Origin: Paradesulfitobacterium ferrireducens
Lineage (GTDB): Bacteria; Bacillota; Desulfitobacteriia; Desulfitobacteriales; Desulfitobacteriaceae
DNA length: 64,000 nucleotides
Assembly: GCF_017310645.1 (NCBI RefSeq)
Contig: NZ_JAFLRH010000002.1
Coordinates: 1 to 64,000, forward strand
Direction of reading: 5' to 3'
The notes below the pieces were generated by a model, which was not told the DNA's origin, did not search any database, and saw only the letters and a program-made list of their open reading frames with translations. This document shows positions 60,557-64,000 of the stretch, piece by piece. Every line of letters starts with the position of its first letter. Position 1 is the stretch's first letter. A program made the position numbers and the translations under genes.

Positions 60557-61558
60557 ATGCAGGCATTAATAAAAACACCCAATGTTAAGGAATTGATCAT
60601 TCAGGATGTAGCACTGCCTGAGCCGGCGCCAGGGGAGGCCCTGATAAAAGTTGGGTACTGCGGGGTTTGTGGAAGTGATCTGCATGCGTATCATCACGCC
60701 CCTGGATATGAATTCGTGGAGATGCCGCGTATCTTGGGTCATGAACTTGTTGGGACAGTTGTCTCAGCCTTAGGACAGGATTCAGGAAATTGGTTGAACA
60801 AAAAAGTGGTGGCAGAATCAATCCAACATTGTGGAACCTGCGCACAATGTCAGGAGCAAAGAACAAATATCTGCGAGCATACGCAAGTTATGGGATTGCA
60901 CTTTGATGGGGGCATGGCCGAATATGTGAAGTGCAAGCTCAAATACTTGAAGGAGATCCCGGCAAACCTGCCGGATGCTATTGCTGTTCTCACTGAGCCG
61001 ATGACGATTGCTGTGCACGCGGTAGAAACTGTTGGTCAGGTGAAAAATGGAGATGCTGTGCTGGTACAGGGGCCGGGTATAATCGGCTTTTTTGTGGCAC
61101 TCGTTTGTAAAGCCCTAGGGGCAAAAGTCAGATTGTCCGGACTTAAACGGGATTACAAAGCCCGCTTAAGCCTTGCGCAAGATTTTGGGATTGAGACATT
61201 TACAGTGGATGAGGGTGAAAACCTTCGGGAACAAGTGGACATTCTGTTTGAATGTTCGGGATCCTCAAGAGCGGTCAATCCCGGATTGCAGAGTCTCAAA
61301 AAGGGAGGAAAGGCGGTGTTCGTGGCCCTCTACGAAAGCTCCACCGACCTTTTCCTTACGCAAGCGGTGCGCAATGAATGGGCACTGCTGACAAGCTATG
61401 GTTCGAAGCCGGAGGATTATACACGGGCATTTGAGATCTTAGACATGTTCAGCTCACAGCTGGAAAGTTTGGTATCCCTTTATGAATTGAATAATGCGAA
61501 AAATGCTTTTGAAGATGCAATGGAACAGAAAGTGCTTAAACCTGTTCTGGTGCTTTAG
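60557..61558 (+). CDS. Zinc-dependent medium-chain alcohol dehydrogenase
   Basis: The product is 333 residues. Catalytic zinc ligands appear in 'CGVCGSDLH' and 'LGHE', and four structural zinc cysteines in 'CGTCAQCQEQRTNIC'. 'VLVQGPGIIGFFVALV' is the Rossmann loop. It resembles threonine/sorbitol dehydrogenase-type enzymes acting on secondary alcohols or polyols. It directly follows the importer genes, supporting a polar hydroxy-compound as the imported substrate (inference). Confidence 0.9.
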   Translation: MQALIKTPNVKELIIQDVALPEPAPGEALIKVGYCGVCGSDLHAYHHAPGYEFVEMPRILGHELVGTVVSALGQDSGNWLNKKVVAESIQHCGTCAQCQEQRTNICEHTQVMGLHFDGGMAEYVKCKLKYLKEIPANLPDAIAVLTEPMTIAVHAVETVGQVKNGDAVLVQGPGIIGFFVALVCKALGAKVRLSGLKRDYKARLSLAQDFGIETFTVDEGENLREQVDILFECSGSSRAVNPGLQSLKKGGKAVFVALYESSTDLFLTQAVRNEWALLTSYGSKPEDYTRAFEILDMFSSQLESLVSLYELNNAKNAFEDAMEQKVLKPVLVL

Positions 61559-61583
61559 ATTGCTAAAGTTGAGGTGGGGAGTC

Positions 61584-62336
61584 TTGGACAGCAACAACAA
61601 GACAGAGACAATAAAAATAATGCAGAATCATCGTTCGATCAGAAAGTTTACAAAGGATCCAATTCCTGAAAACGATTTAGTGGAGATAATCAAGGCCGGG
61701 CAAGGAGCTCCTTCATCTAATTTTGTCCAAGCCTATTCCGTAATTCACATCGCCAATGAGGATAGGAAGCAAAAAATCGGGGCTTTGGCAAATAACCTCG
61801 ATACTGTTGCCGGAAGTGCAGTGTTTTTGCTTTTCTGTGTTGATATGAAGAGATTGGAAGTCGCGTGTACTAAACAAGGGGTCGAGATGCGCTATGATAC
61901 GCTGGAAAATTTTATAGTAGGAATTATTGATGCGTCTTTGATTGCCCAAAATATCCTGACGGCTGCTGAATCTTTGGGCTACGGGGGCTGCTATATCGGA
62001 GGAGTGCGCAATAATCCTGAAGCAATCAGCGAAATTGTCGGTCTCCCGGATAAAGTGTTCCCGGTATTCGGTATGGCTTTAGGCATACCGGCCGAAGAAC
62101 AAATAGTAAAACCCAGGTTACCGCTTGAAGGTGTTTTTCAAGTAGACGAATATGATCAGAAACAACATCCAGTCATCATTAACCAATATGACGAGATCAT
62201 GGAGCAGTATTATATTTCTCGTTTAAGCAATAACAAGAAAAGCAACTGGTCGCAAGCCATGGCGGATTTTTATCGCGAAAACCGCAGAATGCATATGAAG
62301 AAATTCTTAGAAGACAAAGGATTTACCTTAAAATAA
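61584..62336 (+). CDS. Nitroreductase-fold flavoprotein (NfsA/FRP-like)
   Basis: The product is 250 residues. 'NHRSIRKFTKDPIPENDLVE' at the start and 'ESLGYGGCYIGGVRNNPEAI' are typical of NADPH-dependent FMN oxidoreductases of the NfsA/FRP group. These act on nitro compounds, quinones or flavins, and some reduce enoyl or iodo-substrates. TTG 61584 follows GAGGTGGGGA; in-frame ATGs further up lie inside the alcohol dehydrogenase gene. Its role in this operon is open. Confidence 0.86.
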   Translation: MDSNNKTETIKIMQNHRSIRKFTKDPIPENDLVEIIKAGQGAPSSNFVQAYSVIHIANEDRKQKIGALANNLDTVAGSAVFLLFCVDMKRLEVACTKQGVEMRYDTLENFIVGIIDASLIAQNILTAAESLGYGGCYIGGVRNNPEAISEIVGLPDKVFPVFGMALGIPAEEQIVKPRLPLEGVFQVDEYDQKQHPVIINQYDEIMEQYYISRLSNNKKSNWSQAMADFYRENRRMHMKKFLEDKGFTLK

Positions 62337-62363
62337 GGTTTGATGGGGTGGGGGGATACGCCA

Positions 62364-63110
62364 ATGAGAAATTCGATAGCGATTGTTACGGGTGCGGGCA
62401 GGGGCATTGGCAAAGCAATCGCTAAAGGATTGGTTAATCAGGGAATCCATGTTATTGTTAATGACTTTGATGAAAACCTGGCACGGCAGGCCGTAGAGGA
62501 GATCGGACAATCTTCTTCTTACTATGTATGTGATGTTTCCGATTACAATTTGGTTTCCAGGTTTATTTCAGATGTCAAAACAGTTTATGGTCAAATTGAT
62601 ATACTCGTGAACAATGCCGGCATATCTCCTAAAAAGATGGGCAATAAAGTTCCGATATATGAGATGGACCCGGGTGAGTGGCAAAGAGTTGTAGAGATTA
62701 ACCTGAATGGGGCGTTCTATATGACAAGGTTAGTTACCCCGCTCATGATCGAACAGAAATTCGGGCGGATTATCAACATGTCCTCAATTGCTGCCAAAAG
62801 CTATATTGATATTACAGGAAGCCATTATGCTGCGACCAAAGCAGGGTTAATCGGGCTGACGAAAGCTGCGGCGGGAGAGTTGGCCCCGTATGGGATAACT
62901 GTTAATGCGATTGCCCCGGGAAGAATAAGAACTGAAATGATGGAAGGGGTAAGCTCAAAGGACAATGAATTGATTTTAGCCCAGATAGCATCAGGTAAAT
63001 TTGGAGAAGTGGAAGATGTCGCCGGAGTGGTCGAGTTCTTAGCCAGTGATAAGGCATCTTATATTACCGGGGCAGTCATTAATGTCGATGGTGGTTGGGT
63101 TATGGCGTAG
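62364..63110 (+). CDS. Short-chain dehydrogenase/reductase (FabG-like)
   Basis: The product is 248 residues with 'VTGAGRGIGKAIAKGL', 'NNAG', the catalytic Ser in 'NMSSIAAK', 'YAATKAG' and the C-terminal 'ITGAVINVDGGW'. It is the second SDR of the locus and the last gene of the operon. ATG 62364, after a G-run, is preferred to TTG 62340. Confidence 0.9.
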   Translation: MRNSIAIVTGAGRGIGKAIAKGLVNQGIHVIVNDFDENLARQAVEEIGQSSSYYVCDVSDYNLVSRFISDVKTVYGQIDILVNNAGISPKKMGNKVPIYEMDPGEWQRVVEINLNGAFYMTRLVTPLMIEQKFGRIINMSSIAAKSYIDITGSHYAATKAGLIGLTKAAAGELAPYGITVNAIAPGRIRTEMMEGVSSKDNELILAQIASGKFGEVEDVAGVVEFLASDKASYITGAVINVDGGWVMA

Positions 63111-63236
63111 GAATGTAAAAGAAGAGTGTTGAATTTCGATTACTACAGATGTAAAATATAGGAAATACCTGCTCTGGATATAACCGCTGGGAATTGATCT
63201 TAGCGGTTTCTGTTTTAATGAGAGGAGCGATATTTT

Positions 63237-63953
63237 ATGTATATTATCCTAGGGGTTGCCCTGATCCTGATCGTCATCGGGATTTTAGTCAAATACCGAA
63301 AATGGTATTGGCTTATTTCAGGGTACAATACCTTGTCGGCAGCCGAGAAGGATAAAGTGGACATCAAACGTTTGGGCAATCTCACCGGTAATTTGCTGTT
63401 TGGGCTTGCCGGAATCTTTATCATTAGCTTTGTGCTAAGCCTAACGGGGTACCGCACCGCATCCATTGCAGTGATTCTGTTCGTGTTTCCGGCGGCCGTC
63501 TTCGGTACGATTAAAAGCCAAAGATACACTCCAAGTAGCGAGGGGCGTAAGGCAGCGCTAATCGTGGTCGGTATATCCAGTGTGATTTTCGTAGCCATTA
63601 TCGGCCTACTCATCTGGGGCAGCCGTGAGCAAACCGTGATTGTCAGCGCCGAAAATATTAAGGTCACCGGAATGTATGGCACCCAAATTCCCCTTAACGA
63701 GATTAAAAATGTGAGTCTAAAAGAAGGAATTCCCAACGTCCTGCGCAAAACCAGCGGGCTGGATAACGGCAAAATCTTAAAAGGAAATTTTGATACCCTG
63801 CAGTACGGCAAGGTCAAGTTATTCCTTAATATCAAGCAGAATACATACGTTTTAATATACACCCGGGGAGGACAGTATTACCTGATAAATTTTAGCGATG
63901 GGCAGAGGACAAAGGATCTTTATCAAAATATCCTGCTGTTTTGGCACGGGTAA
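63237..63953 (+). CDS. DUF3784-like membrane protein with C-terminal PH-like domain
   Basis: The product is 238 residues. Helix 1 plus 'WLISGYNTLSAAEKDKVDIK' is the DUF3784 signature; three further helices lie near 55-75, 78-95 and 104-123. The C-terminal soluble part (about 130-235) is beta-rich ('NIKVTGMYGTQIPLNEIKNV') like bacterial PH domains. It has its own GAGAGGAG site and lies apart from the catabolic operon. The function is unknown. Confidence 0.8.
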   Translation: MYIILGVALILIVIGILVKYRKWYWLISGYNTLSAAEKDKVDIKRLGNLTGNLLFGLAGIFIISFVLSLTGYRTASIAVILFVFPAAVFGTIKSQRYTPSSEGRKAALIVVGISSVIFVAIIGLLIWGSREQTVIVSAENIKVTGMYGTQIPLNEIKNVSLKEGIPNVLRKTSGLDNGKILKGNFDTLQYGKVKLFLNIKQNTYVLIYTRGGQYYLINFSDGQRTKDLYQNILLFWHG

Positions 63954-63963
63954 CGTCTAAAAC

Positions 63964-64000
63964 CTCCTCCCTCCTCATAAGATGTTCATGAGAGGGGGGA
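63964..64000. terminator. Hairpin at the window edge
   Basis: CTCCCTCCTCAT and ATGAGAGGGGGGA can pair around a short loop just after the DUF3784 gene; the 3' tail is outside the window. Confidence 0.55.

Noticed and set aside
63215-63862. 215-codon minus-strand frame opposite the DUF3784 gene
   Set aside because: The plus-strand product has a good ribosome site, DUF signature and membrane helices; the antisense frame is a shadow.
1-64000. CRISPR arrays, rRNA/tRNA genes, intact IS elements, selenocysteine TGA codons in the redox enzymes
   Set aside because: No regularly spaced repeats, no recognisable RNA genes and no transposase with ends were seen; all molybdo- and tungsto-enzyme frames are complete without in-frame TGA.

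Overview
The window reads as a chromosomal segment of an endospore-forming, anaerobic Clostridia, most like the Desulfitobacterium/Desulfosporosinus type of Peptococcales. That placement is inferred from gene content: a gerA-gerB-gerC germination operon, DMSO-reductase-family molybdoenzymes with a TAT leader, a NrfD anchor and a TorD chaperone, a CooS carbon monoxide dehydrogenase, a tungsten-type aldehyde:ferredoxin oxidoreductase, sigma-54 activators, and an acpS-nnr-alr block. TTG/GTG starts behind strong Shine-Dalgarno sites are common. I see no rRNA, tRNA, CRISPR array or intact transposon.

Layout. 1-0.75 kb: tail of an Rpn-type nuclease gene and a small XRE regulator behind a LexA-like SOS box. 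0.9-4.8 kb: PAS-SpoIIE phosphatase, RsbW-like kinase, chemoreceptor with a zinc-binding tail, and STAS antagonist, forming a partner-switching set around a chemoreceptor. 5-7.3 kb: HxlR regulator, flavin-type oxidase and DoxX protein around an inverted repeat, then a metallo-hydrolase pseudogene. 7.4-16.6 kb: two molybdoenzyme operons separated by a PucR regulator; the first is cytoplasmic and soluble (A+B), the second exported and membrane anchored (A+B+C plus TorD). 16.8-24.7 kb: a catabolic island with two DapA-superfamily aldolases, a BenE-type and an AAHS-type transporter, a GntR repressor and a sigma-54 activator; one consensus sigma-54 promoter and one sigma-A promoter with a palindromic operator are visible.

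25-34 kb: an SCP2-TudS-like fusion, a radical SAM protein with an Lrp regulator, an efflux-adaptor remnant, an HD protein overlapping a CmpB-type membrane protein, a lone MoaD-like protein, a tautomerase, Ogt, a DSD1-type PLP enzyme, a VOC protein and a possible degenerate Doc-fold protein. 34.3-38.2 kb: gerABC. 38.2-40.1 kb: solitary cooS. 40.3-46.5 kb: YtqA-type radical SAM protein, a GntR-RCK_C (BusR-like) regulator, a LytS-type kinase, acpS, nnr and alr.

46.6-63.1 kb is the most distinctive region. A sigma-54 activator with an unusual GAFSGA motif lies between a divergent iron alcohol dehydrogenase and a same-direction run of 14 genes of about 13.4 kb that starts at a sigma-54 promoter. 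It encodes a tungsten aldehyde oxidoreductase, two MoaD-like proteins (one without the terminal Gly-Gly), a TPP enzyme, an iron alcohol dehydrogenase, two SDRs, a zinc alcohol dehydrogenase, a nitroreductase-fold protein and a complete Liv-type ABC importer. Together these look like uptake of a small organic compound, alcohol/keto redox steps, TPP-dependent C-C cleavage to an aldehyde, and ferredoxin-linked aldehyde oxidation. I cannot name the substrate. It is my best candidate for an undescribed pathway here. A DUF3784 membrane protein closes the window.
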